Origin: Carbonatibacter sp965199245
Lineage (GTDB): Bacteria; Pseudomonadota; Alphaproteobacteria; Kiloniellales; Kiloniellaceae
DNA: 64,000 nt
Reading direction: 5' to 3'
Assembly (NCBI GenBank): GCA_965199245.1
Contig: CBDAQP010000003.1
Span: 558,001 to 622,000, forward strand
The position numbers and the translations under genes are program-made. A model generated the notes under the pieces. The model had not been told where the DNA came from and made no database searches. It was given only the letters and a program-made list of their open reading frames with translations. This document shows positions 30,501-37,498 of this stretch, one piece after another; the first letter of the stretch is position 1; every line of letters begins with the position of its first letter.

Positions 30501-31321
30501 TGAACGCCCCTGTTGAAAATCGCATCACCGCCCTTATCCGAATCGCCCACCGTCAACTGCCTGAGGCGTTTGTCGTTCGCACCAATCCCTATGTCAAAGG
30601 TCGCTGTCTTCGATTTGCGGTTATTCACACCGTTCAAAACCTGAATCGTGCCCTCGCCATCTGCGGCGGCGGTGATCTGCGCCGTACCCGAAATCCTTTG
30701 ATTGGCAGACCCATTAAAAACAAGATAAGCACGATTGTTTGCACCGCCATCGTTCAGAATGGCACCGTCCTCAATCGTTAAATCACCGCCGAAAACGACC
30801 CTGGCTCTTGATGAACTGATCGAATACGAAGCTTCAGGAGTCGCGTCAATCGACAGATTATTGACAACAGCATCTCGCGCAACAATAAATTCTGCTACTC
30901 TTTTCTCGCCTGCGGCGTTCCAAACAAACAGATCAACCGCCTGAGGGCCTTGCTTTTTTATTTCTCCGATACGGCCCGTCAGATCGGGTGAAAAGCGCCC
31001 AAGCAGCTGCAAAATCAACCGCCCTGACCCACTTGTTCCACTGCGCAAAACACCAATTCTCTTGCTTCTGGAATTATGTCGCAGAATGACAGTGCCCTTG
31101 GTCAATGTCAGATGATCACCTTCTCTCGCTGCCCGAATATCGCTGCTGGGGCCAGTTCTCTCTTCACCATTGGCCCAGGTATCAAAGGCTTCTGAATACG
31201 TGTACTCCACCGCCGTCTGGACCGCCGTCTGAGCAAAGGCACCAGAACCAACGCTTGCCGCCAGAACAACAGCAGACACAACAGCCAATAAGGACGATCT
31301 GGAAGAAAGACGACACATCAC
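23222..31321 (-). CDS. Giant autotransporter protein with acidic repeat array (copy 2)
   Basis: 2699 residues, same plan as copy 1: signal peptide (LLAVVSAVVLAASVG, cleavage near AFAQ), beta-helix-type passenger, acidic array (30 units), linker and C-terminal autotransporter barrel ending NAKVKF. The first ~1250 residues differ from copy 1 but use the same repeat vocabulary (GVHVDRIDVIAGDHRDEK, YLENGLTFANGSQVTFNG, GNQTIQADIRNS), so the two passengers are diverged paralogues. It lies 84 bases upstream of copy 1 in the same direction with no terminator between, so copy 1 may be read from the same transcript. The ~25 bases before both ATGs are nearly identical. Surface display is inferred from the domains; the ligand is unknown. 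Confidence 0.85.
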   Translation of the reverse strand: MMCRLSSRSSLLAVVSAVVLAASVGSGAFAQTAVQTAVEYTYSEAFDTWANGEERTGPSSDIRAAREGDHLTLTKGTVILRHNSRSKRIGVLRSGTSGSGRLILQLLGRFSPDLTGRIGEIKKQGPQAVDLFVWNAAGEKRVAEFIVARDAVVNNLSIDATPEASYSISSSRARVVFGGDLTIEDGAILNDGGANNRAYLVFNGSANQRISGTAQITAAADGEGTIQVLNGVNNRKSKTATFDIGIGANDKRLRQLTVGDSDKGGDAIFNRGVHVDRIDVIAGDHRDEKVLVEFRGDVSGDAMRLDDNGAGKAVVIFGALGGDKTVGLTIDGASAGEGYLRIYGGDAGGSNTITFTGGIGRTGNLRIVSVGDGGSFAVFKEDVNSDFFRVTGGDAAGEASQATVEKNLTAGVTLADNAGSATLIIGGAGRLATVNDTGQLLSGSIVGDGDGQGTLIVDNRGDAGAGRTNNNRVTFSDSVGSDGTALQQIMLSDGRTAFFRGVYARSITINTTDATVFRGDVKAETGIKLGDGSSVTFGDAAGTDAAGQTITGNVTSAAGGNYGTIIIGNTHADGVTFKGNLGASGDNNGLSRVTLNTNARAAFGGNVYLENGLTFANGSQVTFNGTGSQTVAGDLTSAAGGDYGTIIIANTHADGVSFTGSLGASGANNGLSRVTLNTNARATFGGNVYLATGLTLGQNTRVTLNGSGDQQISAKITNGSRVGYGDIVVNNTGGTVTFARVVGGGGGLLNITLDNGQTVFDGAVYAGTIDVNADSDGTIFNSFVATSAGLTLAGAATFKGSVAIGWVLAFDGAGGSATFDGTTGQRVMGDITSAAGGNYGGIIIDNDDGVTFKGALGTNSAKLNSLTLSDDSEATFEGNVYLASGLTLGKSTITFGGSGNQTIQADIRNSTGKRGSVFVDNTGTTHKTVSFEDAVGATGNDLAIVIVSDGVAVFKGDVFAQGVGVVSTDGAEFKSNVTAGALGILFAVNDDAKITLNGVVNQTVTGDITADYDGRGLLVVDNAGTTNNTVTFVSQIGSDVTALKQITLDNGQTVFAGAVYAGTIDVNADSDGTTFNSSVTTGAGLTLAGAATFKGSVTTGANGLVFDGAGGSATFAGAQTITPAITTTQDNQGAITIANRAGVTFEGNLGTTNARLAGLTLHRGTKATLEQSGYFAGNVTLRNTATLIVGDASDVTGTNGRGTGATDAQTITGNIVAGDDGQGNLEIRNRSGHATGRKVSFTGSIGADDRALNRITVAEGETTFNGDVYAGNLTITARDATTFRGNVKADREFELGKGSSVTFGGTAGQRITGNITSASGGNYGTIIIANTHADGVTFGGQLGTSGHGLRSLTVNEGAKVTFTRPVYLSGTLRLKTGTTLVLGDYLTRRDDATQAFVTVGDYAFDGDFTEANRVKLILPLSFTSGTQKVFSAHDTLDKEKFSFAGNNLVNYSYDFDDDGTDVTVKEKGSDVGDEGNQGDGSGGDDTDVKVADKDADAGDEGNQGDGSGDTDVKVADKDADKDAGDEGNQGDGSGDTDVKVADKDADKDAGDEGNQGDGSGDTDVKVADKDADKDAGDEGNQGDGSGDTDVKVADKDADKDAGDEGNQGDGSGDTDVKVADKDADKDAGDEGNQGDGSGDTDVKVADKDADKDAGDEGNQGDGSGDTDVKVADKDADAGDEGNQGDGSGDTDVKVADKDAGDEGNQGDGSGDTDVKVADKDADKDAGDEGNQGDGSGDTDVKVADKDADAGDEGNQGDGSGDTDVKVADKDADKDAGDEGNQGDGSGDTDVKVADKDADKDAGDEGNQGDGSGDTDVKVADKDADKDAGDEGNQGDGSGDTDVKVADKDADKDAGDEGNQGDGSGDTDVKVADKDADAGDEGNQGDGSGDTDVKVADKDAGDEGNQGDGSGDTDVKVADKDADKDAGDEGNQGDGSGDTDVKVADKDADKDAGDEGNQGDGSGDTDVKVADKDADAGDEGNQGDGSGDTDVKVADKDADKDAGDEGNQGDGSGDTDVKVADKDADKDAGDEGNQGDGSGDTDVKVADKDADKDAGDEGNQGDGSGDTDVKVADKDADAGDEGNQGDGSGDTDVKVADKDADAGDEGNQGDGSGDTDVKVADKDADKDAGDEGNQGDGSGDTDVKVADKDADKDAGDEGNQGDGSGDTDVKVADKDADKDAGDEGNQGDGSGDTDVKVADKDADKDAGDEGNQGDGSGDTDVKVADKDADKDAGDEGNQGDGSGDTDVKEVAGKDKDADRDVPLNLKSGGDGSGSDDTDVKDVDDKDADRDVDVADKGLSRPIALMTPNAVGFKSAGEVSSKLGVSLSEATVLLAAADVAKDLPANDPVKKILEEATRAGNEAQVRRLAAQLTPQMTALVGVRRAVLSTGRQVAGLLSDRLALQRGGDSQSGFVQSGFATGGEGLDRAFWLKPFGSRGEQAKDRKRAIDGYRTSARGLAVGVDAPVGERGRVGTALAYSTSRITGKGFGEDKTDVRSWQVSIYGDYSTGRYYVDGQVGVGRNDVSTTSRVAGLRRKSAYDTTSLTASVGGGVPLRLDASTTLTPTAGLSWTRVGSARYTTTGALSLNQKITVGSIDAVVGTLGTRIQRDITRKHSNRTLVPVARVGLSYDFAGEQMTARGRFTGGGSRFTVKGAKVRKLSGTAGVGLSYSTPRWSIGADYDVSARPGYTGHSARLNAKVKF
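24582..26869 (-). repeat. Acidic coding VNTR, 30 units (copy 2)
   Basis: Same 22/24/26-residue units as in copy 1, three more in number. The order of long, middle and short units is the same over long stretches in both genes, so the arrays were copied as a block and then changed by gain or loss of units. Confidence 0.9.
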
Positions 31322-31394
31322 AAGACCCTACTGCTCAAAAGGTTCATGATTCGGAACGAATCGTCCAATAGAAAGCCAACAGAACACGATTCTC

Positions 31395-31423
31395 TTCACA
31401 GCACAGAGGAAAAAAGATGTCAA
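31395..31423 (-). promoter_or_regulatory. Possible promoter of the autotransporter pair
   Basis: On the minus strand a perfect TTGACA (31423-31418) is followed after 17 bases by TGTGAA (31400-31395), a poor -10 match (3 of 6). It lies about 75 bases upstream of the copy 2 start. It could need an activator or belong to another sigma factor. Confidence 0.3.
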
Positions 31424-31480
31424 GGATTAAATGAGAAAAATCTCGTTACGGGAAAGTGTGCTGTCTATCCTCTGTCGGGA

Positions 31481-31510
31481 GGATGCAAAAACCGGGGATG
31501 CAAAAACCGG
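31481..31510. repeat. 15-bp perfect tandem duplication at the cobO 3' edge
   Basis: GGATGCAAAAACCGG occurs twice head to tail, ending 3 bases before the cobO stop codon. Next to it is a small inverted repeat (ATCCTC / GAGGAT, 31468-31485) that may end the bio-cob transcript, though no T-run follows. Confidence 0.8.
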
Positions 31511-31513
31511 TGC

Positions 31514-32143
31514 CTAGTACTCAATTCCGCGTTGGGCCTTGATATTTTGTTCGCGGAAAGGGTGTTTAATCAGGGTCATTTCCGTCACCAGATCGGCGAG
31601 GTCAATCAGTTCGTCCCTGGCATTGCGCCCCGTGACAATAATGTGCAAGGCAGGGGGTTTATTGCGAAAAGTTTCAAGAACCTCATCGAGTGAAAGCTGT
31701 TCATAGCGCAGGGCGATGTTCAATTCATCCAATACCAACAGGTCAAAGGCGGGATTATCGCCAGAACAGGCCGCAATCATGGTCCTTGTCTGATGCCAGG
31801 CGCGCTGTGCGGCGGCAATGTCGCGGGCGCGATCTTGTGTTTCCCACGTAAAGCCTTCGCCGAGTGTGTGAATTTCGCACAGTTCGGGGAATTTTTCCAG
31901 AACTGTGCGTTCCCCCGTTTCCCACGCACCCTTGACATATTGCACCACCCCGACCCGCATTCCATTGCCGATGGCGCGCACGGCAACGCCAAAGGCGGCG
32001 GTTGATTTTCCCTTGCCCTTGCCCGTGTGTACCATCAAAAGCCCCTTGCCCGTGGTTTTGCCCGCCAGCATTTTGTCCCGTGCGGCCTTGCGCTTTTTTG
32101 ATTTTTCGTTTGCCCTGGCGAAGTCATCTGTCGTTCGGGTCAT
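31514..32143 (-). CDS. cobO: Cob(I)yrinic acid a,c-diamide adenosyltransferase
   Basis: 209 residues, CobA/CobO/BtuR family. Attaches the 5'-deoxyadenosyl group of ATP to the reduced corrinoid. The P-loop GKGKGKST is at residues 41-48; FTWETQD and LVLDELNIALRY are family marks. The start overlaps the cobN stop by 4 bases (ATGA), so the two are translationally coupled. It is the last gene of the nine-gene bio-cob run. Confidence 0.95.
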   Translation of the reverse strand: MTRTTDDFARANEKSKKRKAARDKMLAGKTTGKGLLMVHTGKGKGKSTAAFGVAVRAIGNGMRVGVVQYVKGAWETGERTVLEKFPELCEIHTLGEGFTWETQDRARDIAAAQRAWHQTRTMIAACSGDNPAFDLLVLDELNIALRYEQLSLDEVLETFRNKPPALHIIVTGRNARDELIDLADLVTEMTLIKHPFREQNIKAQRGIEY

Positions 32144-35100
32144 TTTCGTTCCCTTTCTTGTCCGTCGTTATTTTGGGAGGTCTGAGGATTTGCCATCTGT
32201 TCAAGCTGAGCGCGCGCAGAATTGGATCGCGGCGACCAGAGCTGGCGATCCTGGGCCTCCACCAGGCGCGCGGCGATGTCTTGCGCCGCAGCGGGGTTCG
32301 CATCGCAAAGGAATGCCCGCACCTGATCTGACTCGACAAAGGCAGTATAAACGGCATCAAAGTGATGATTTTTTACCACCTGCGCGGTTGCGGAAAAGGC
32401 AAAAAGATAATCAACCGTTGCCGCAATTTCAAAAGCCCCCTTGTACCCATGACGCATCACCCCGGCAATCCATTTCGGATTGACCACACGCGCGCGCACC
32501 ACGCGCCCGATTTCATCCTCTAACGTGCGGATTCGGGGGGTTTCGGGGCGTGAATGGTCGTTGTGATAAAGGGTCGGCTGTGTCCCCGACAGGTGGCGCA
32601 CCGCCGCGCCCAGCCCGCCTTCGAATTGATAATAGTCATCAGAATCCAGCAGATCATGTTCACGGTTATCCTGATTATGGAGCACAACCTCAACGGCCCT
32701 GAGACGTGTTTCAAACAGGCCATGCCGGGCCTCCCCCGCGCTGCCTGCACCATAGGCATAGCCCCCCCATGCGACATAGGCGCGGGCAAGGTCGGCCTCA
32801 CTGTCCCAGCCCTTTTCATCAATCAGGGCCTGCAAGCCCGCACCATAGGCCCCGGGTTTGGAGCCAAAGACACGAAAGGCCGCGCGTCGATGGGACTCAT
32901 CGGTCCCGAGGCCGGCTTCGATCAATGCGCGGGCGTCCTGTGCCGTGTGGGCGGCAAGGGGGTTCATGCGCGCGGGTTCATCCAGCGTGGCAACGGCCCG
33001 CACCGCCGAATCAAAAAGATCAATCTGCGTCGGAAAGGCATCGCGGAAAAAGCCGGAAATCCGCAAGGTCACATCAACACGCGGCCGCCCAAGCAACGAC
33101 AGGGGCAGAATTTCGAACCCTGTCACGCGCCGTGATGCCACGTCCCACTGTGGCTTAACCCCCATGAGGGCGAGGGCCTGCGCCAAATCATCGCCCCCGG
33201 TTCGCATATTCGCGGTTCCCCACGCCGACAGGGCCATGGATCGGGGCCAGTTGCCATTATCCTGACGATAGCGTTCAATCAAAAGACTTGCCGAAGCCCA
33301 GCCCAACGACCAGGCCGTCGGCGTTGGAATCGTTCGATTGTCCACCGAATAGAAATTGCGCCCCGTGGGCAAAACATCCAGCCGTCCGCGCGTCGGCGCA
33401 CCGGATGGCCCCGGTGCAACAAAACGTCCCGAAAGTCCGGTTAAAATCCCTGCACGCTCTCGCGGGCCACAGGATAAAAGAGCGGGGCGAATTTTTTCCG
33501 TGATTTCTGCCAGCACTGCCGCCGTCGCGCCCCACTGCGGATCAGGGCACCTACGCCCTGCCACCAATGCCCCGGCAAGGTTTTCCAGACGTTCGAGCGT
33601 ATCCCCGCGCGAGCGCCACACCCCCGCCCCGCAAGACTTCAGCACAGAAGGGCGGGGGCCGCTGTGCGGATCACCCAAACGACAGGACAGCGGGTCAAAA
33701 TCAATCCCCAGATCCTGCGCCAGGGCCCGCAAGAGAGAGTTCTCCCCCCCCTTTCCCTGACCGCGTGGCAAACGAGTCAAGGCAACCAATAAATCGGTCA
33801 ATAAGTCCCCCGTCGGAGATTGCCCGAAAATATGCAGGCCATTCCTGATCTGCATTTCCTTCAACTCGCAGAGATAGTTATCCAATTTTGACAGCGCGGC
33901 ATCTGTGTCATCATCGCCGTCCACACCGCAATCCTGATCGATTCCCGTGCGCCCCAGCAGACGGAAAATATCCTGGCGGAGTACCTTTAACCGACGGGGG
34001 TCGAGGCTGGCGGCATCGTAGTATTCGTCGCAAAGCTGTTCCAATTCGGCAAGCTCGCCATAGCTGTCCGCCCGCGTCAGGGGGGGCGTCAGGTGATCGA
34101 TAATCACCGCCTGCGTCCGACGTTTGGCCTGTGTCCCCTCCCCCGGGTCGTTGACGATAAAGGGATAAAGATGCGGCACAGGGCCAAAGACCGCATCGGG
34201 GAAACAGTCCCGGGACAGGGCAAGACCCTTACCCGGGAGCCATTCCAGATTACCATGCTTGCCCATATGTACAACAGCATGAACCCTGACCACAGTGCGA
34301 AGCCATGCATAAAAGGCCAGATAGCCGTGGGGCGGAACCAGATCGGGGCTGTGATAGCTGTCGTCCGGGTCAATGTTGTAACCGCGCGCCGGTTGTAATC
34401 CCACCACCACATGACCAAGGCGAAAGGCCGGAAGGGCAAAGGCACCTTGTGCAGGGATAAAAAACGTGTCTGACCCCGGTGCGCCCCACTGCGCCGTAAT
34501 CGCATCCTGCACCGCCCGGGGCAGTGTGGCCCAAAAGGCCAGATAGTCCGCAAGGGATAGCGTTTCACGGATCACACGCCCATCAACGCCGCTATTGGTC
34601 GGGCCGGCACAAAGACGGGCAATGAGGTCATGACCATCGCGGGGGAGATCTGCGATGCTGTAGCCTTCTGCCGCCATCGCCGTCAGCAGTTCAATCGTCC
34701 CCGCCGGCGTGTCAAGGCCGACACCGTTTCCCACCCGTCCATCCCGATTGGGATAGTTCGCTAAAATCAGTGCCACCCGCCGCGCCGCCGCAGGCGTTTT
34801 TTTCAGGGCGACCCACCGTTGGGCCAGTTCCGCAACAAAATCAACACGGTCTGCAACGGGAACAGCGGTGGCAATCGCGCACTGCGTCGCGGGGTCATAG
34901 CGGGACTCGGCCTTAAAAGACACGGCACGGGTCAAAACCCGCCCGTCAAGTTCCGGCAAGGCGACGTTCATGGCAATATCGCGGGCGGACAAACCGTTGA
35001 ATCCCTCCTGCCACTGTGCCAAACCACCCCCGGAAAAAACAACCTGCAAAACGGGGCCATCCACGCCGTCAAAAGGTGTCTGCTGAATTGCCGCATTGGG

Positions 35101-35916
35101 GGTCGAGAGCGCAAAACCCGTTGCATTGAGAACCAGGTCTGCCCCCGCGTCCTCCAAAAGCTGACGCACACAGGAGGCAGAGACTTTATCCTTGAGCGAA
35201 GTACAATAGAGCGGCAGGGCGTTCACCCCCTGCGCCCGCAAGGCCGCGATGAGCGCATCAACCGGGGCCAGCGTTCCCGCCTGAAGCAAGGCCCGATAAA
35301 ACACAAGAGCAACAACAGGATCACCCGCCCGCCATTTCGCCCGTAAGTCGTCCAGGGTGGGCTGGGCCAGAGCGGGCCAGTAAAGCCCCGCACGACGCAG
35401 GGGTTCGGGTTCGACCCAGTCACCGTTAAAACCAGCCATATCTGACAAAAAAATCAAAAGATTGCGGATATTCCCGGCCCCGCCGTGGATAAAATATTGC
35501 CAAATGCGGTGGTAGTTTTCGACGGTGACGGTGCTGTGGGCGATCAGTTCCGCATCGGGCTGGTCGTCACCGGGTACGAGAGCCAGCAAAATTCCCCGCG
35601 CCTGACACGTTGCGGCGATTTGCTCCACGCCATAGGGCCAATAGCCCACCCCCCCCAACAGACGCACCACCACAATTCGGGCATGGGCAATGACATTGTC
35701 AACATAGAGATCAACCGACAGATTGTGACCCAACTGCATCACATTGACCAGACGCAGGGCAGGGCTGTCGCCCCAAAGCCCCGCGCGGGCATGGGCAAGG
35801 GCGGCAATCTCGCTATCCGCCGCTGTCAGAATAACCAGATCACCGGGGGTCTGGCCCGTATCAACGGCCTCCGTTCCATCGCCAATAACACCGGGGCGGG
35901 CCTGTAACAGGTGCAT
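32140..35916 (-). CDS. cobN: Aerobic cobaltochelatase, CobN subunit
   Basis: 1258 residues, normal for CobN. Large subunit of the CobNST complex that inserts cobalt into hydrogenobyrinic acid a,c-diamide using ATP. Seen: FLSDMAGFNGDWVEPEP, GLDTPAGTIELLTAMAAEGY, the VHMGKHGNLEWLPGKGLALS stretch characteristic of CobN/BchH/ChlH chelatases, and SRRVTGFEILPLSLLGRPR. cobS and cobT are not in the window. Three bases separate it from cobW and four bases overlap cobO. A CobN chelatase marks the late-cobalt-insertion (aerobic) B12 route. Confidence 0.96.
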   Translation of the reverse strand: MHLLQARPGVIGDGTEAVDTGQTPGDLVILTAADSEIAALAHARAGLWGDSPALRLVNVMQLGHNLSVDLYVDNVIAHARIVVVRLLGGVGYWPYGVEQIAATCQARGILLALVPGDDQPDAELIAHSTVTVENYHRIWQYFIHGGAGNIRNLLIFLSDMAGFNGDWVEPEPLRRAGLYWPALAQPTLDDLRAKWRAGDPVVALVFYRALLQAGTLAPVDALIAALRAQGVNALPLYCTSLKDKVSASCVRQLLEDAGADLVLNATGFALSTPNAAIQQTPFDGVDGPVLQVVFSGGGLAQWQEGFNGLSARDIAMNVALPELDGRVLTRAVSFKAESRYDPATQCAIATAVPVADRVDFVAELAQRWVALKKTPAAARRVALILANYPNRDGRVGNGVGLDTPAGTIELLTAMAAEGYSIADLPRDGHDLIARLCAGPTNSGVDGRVIRETLSLADYLAFWATLPRAVQDAITAQWGAPGSDTFFIPAQGAFALPAFRLGHVVVGLQPARGYNIDPDDSYHSPDLVPPHGYLAFYAWLRTVVRVHAVVHMGKHGNLEWLPGKGLALSRDCFPDAVFGPVPHLYPFIVNDPGEGTQAKRRTQAVIIDHLTPPLTRADSYGELAELEQLCDEYYDAASLDPRRLKVLRQDIFRLLGRTGIDQDCGVDGDDDTDAALSKLDNYLCELKEMQIRNGLHIFGQSPTGDLLTDLLVALTRLPRGQGKGGENSLLRALAQDLGIDFDPLSCRLGDPHSGPRPSVLKSCGAGVWRSRGDTLERLENLAGALVAGRRCPDPQWGATAAVLAEITEKIRPALLSCGPRERAGILTGLSGRFVAPGPSGAPTRGRLDVLPTGRNFYSVDNRTIPTPTAWSLGWASASLLIERYRQDNGNWPRSMALSAWGTANMRTGGDDLAQALALMGVKPQWDVASRRVTGFEILPLSLLGRPRVDVTLRISGFFRDAFPTQIDLFDSAVRAVATLDEPARMNPLAAHTAQDARALIEAGLGTDESHRRAAFRVFGSKPGAYGAGLQALIDEKGWDSEADLARAYVAWGGYAYGAGSAGEARHGLFETRLRAVEVVLHNQDNREHDLLDSDDYYQFEGGLGAAVRHLSGTQPTLYHNDHSRPETPRIRTLEDEIGRVVRARVVNPKWIAGVMRHGYKGAFEIAATVDYLFAFSATAQVVKNHHFDAVYTAFVESDQVRAFLCDANPAAAQDIAARLVEAQDRQLWSPRSNSARAQLEQMANPQTSQNNDGQERERK

Positions 35917-35919
35917 GGC

Positions 35920-36924
35920 TCAGGCCAGGGCGCGAAGGATGGCGGCCCTATCCAGATCATGCGCCCCAATGATGACCAGGCGCGTCGTGCGCGGGCCATC
36001 CATCCAGTCCTGACCGTAGTAAGACTGAAAGCGACCGCCAACGCCCTGAATGACCAAACGCATATCCTTGCCCGCAATAGCGGCAAAGCCTTTGACCCGA
36101 AAAACCGGATGCGCCGCAACAACCGCGCGCAGTTTGTCCAGCAACAGATCAGGGGTGGCACTTTCGTCCTGTTCAACCACAAAGGATTGGAAGTTATCAT
36201 GGTCATGATCGTGGGGCGCATCATGGCGAGAGGGGCGGGAGTCAAGGTCATCCTCTGCCCTCGCCCCGAGTCCCAGCAAAATCACAGGATCAACCGCCCC
36301 ATGCACCGCGCGGACAAACGCAACCGCCGGGCCGCATTGGGCGCGGAGGTCAATTTCCAGTTTCCGGATTTCATCCGCCTGTAACAGGTCCATTTTATTC
36401 AAGACAACCACATCGGCGCAGAGGAGCTGTTCCTGAAAAAGTTCACAAAGGGCGGACTCGTGATCCAGATTTTGATCGGCGCGGCGTTGCCGGTCAACAG
36501 CGGCAGGGTCGCGGGCAAAGAGACCATCAACAACCGCGCGTCCATCAACAAGGCTCACTACCCCGTCAACGGTGACGCGCGTGCGAATATTGGGCCAGTT
36601 GAATGCCTTGACCAAAGGTTTCGGCAAGGCAAGACCAGAGGTTTCGATCACAATATGATCGGGCCTGTCGGGCCTGTCCAACAGGGCCTCCATCGTCGGA
36701 ATAAAATCATCGGCAACGGTGCAACAGATACAACCATTCGCCAATTCCACCACATCATCACACCCACAGCCGCGCACCAGATCACCATCAATACCCAAAT
36801 CACCAAATTCATTGATGACCAACGCAATGCGCTTGCCCGCCGCTGATTTCAGCAGGTGCTGGATCATGCTGGTTTTCCCTGCCCCCAGAAAACCCGTCAG
36901 GACAGTCACCGGAATTTTATTCAT
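35920..36924 (-). CDS. cobW: CobW-family metal-chaperone GTPase
   Basis: 334 residues. Zinc-regulated GTPase (COG0523) thought to deliver cobalt to the cobaltochelatase. P-loop GFLGAGKT at residues 11-18, the metal-binding motif GCICC at 64-68, the NKMD guanine-specificity motif, a His-rich stretch (HDAPHDHDHDN) and a C-terminal CobW domain. I start at the ATG at 36924 (MNKIPVTVLTG); the frame runs 62 codons further upstream, but that part overlaps cobU and is not family-like. It overlaps the cobU end by 8 bases. Its place next to cobN supports cobalt handling rather than zinc homeostasis. Confidence 0.93.
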   Translation of the reverse strand: MNKIPVTVLTGFLGAGKTSMIQHLLKSAAGKRIALVINEFGDLGIDGDLVRGCGCDDVVELANGCICCTVADDFIPTMEALLDRPDRPDHIVIETSGLALPKPLVKAFNWPNIRTRVTVDGVVSLVDGRAVVDGLFARDPAAVDRQRRADQNLDHESALCELFQEQLLCADVVVLNKMDLLQADEIRKLEIDLRAQCGPAVAFVRAVHGAVDPVILLGLGARAEDDLDSRPSRHDAPHDHDHDNFQSFVVEQDESATPDLLLDKLRAVVAAHPVFRVKGFAAIAGKDMRLVIQGVGGRFQSYYGQDWMDGPRTTRLVIIGAHDLDRAAILRALA

Positions 36925-37498
36925 CTTTTTCCTCCACAACCGGGGATTTGAGTATAAGGGGAAGACCCGCCGCGACAAACACAACCCGTGACACGCCCGC
37001 GCCCACGCACTGATTAACAGACCCGACATGATCGCGAAAATCCCGCGAGAGCGGTTCCATCGGCACCAATCCTGACCCGACCTCGCTCGACACAAAAACA
37101 ACTGGCGCACGGAGCGTGGGCAGAACCGTCACCAGTGCCTGACATTCGCCCGCAACATCCCGGTTATTCGCCATTAAATTTGTAATCCACAGCGTCAGGC
37201 AATCAACCAAAACAACCCCGCCGGGGCGGGCAAGTTGACGCAATCGACCCACAATGTCCAGTGGTTCCTCGACCGTTGTCCAGCGATCCCCGCGTCGGTG
37301 GCGGTGGCGGTCAATCCGCGCGCGCATGTCATCATCACGCCGGCTCTTGTCCGCGCAGGCGGTCGCGACATAGAAACAGGTGCTGCCCTGTGCCTTCGCA
37401 TGGGATGCGACCATTTCCTCGGCCAGGGCTGATTTTCCCGACCGCGCCCCGCCCAGGATCAGGCTGTGGGTCAAGGGGGCGGACAACACCCGCCTCAT
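36917..37498 (-). CDS. cobU: Adenosylcobinamide kinase / adenosylcobinamide-phosphate guanylyltransferase
   Basis: 193 residues (CobP in the aerobic nomenclature). Phosphorylates and then guanylylates adenosylcobinamide to give the GDP form used to attach the lower ligand. P-loop GGARSGKS at residues 16-23, the VDCLTLWITNLM motif, and FVSSEVGSGLVPMEPLSRDFRD typical of the family. The start overlaps the bioA stop by 4 bases, which places biotin and B12 genes on one coupled message. Confidence 0.94.
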   Translation of the reverse strand: MRRVLSAPLTHSLILGGARSGKSALAEEMVASHAKAQGSTCFYVATACADKSRRDDDMRARIDRHRHRRGDRWTTVEEPLDIVGRLRQLARPGGVVLVDCLTLWITNLMANNRDVAGECQALVTVLPTLRAPVVFVSSEVGSGLVPMEPLSRDFRDHVGSVNQCVGAGVSRVVFVAAGLPLILKSPVVEEKDE

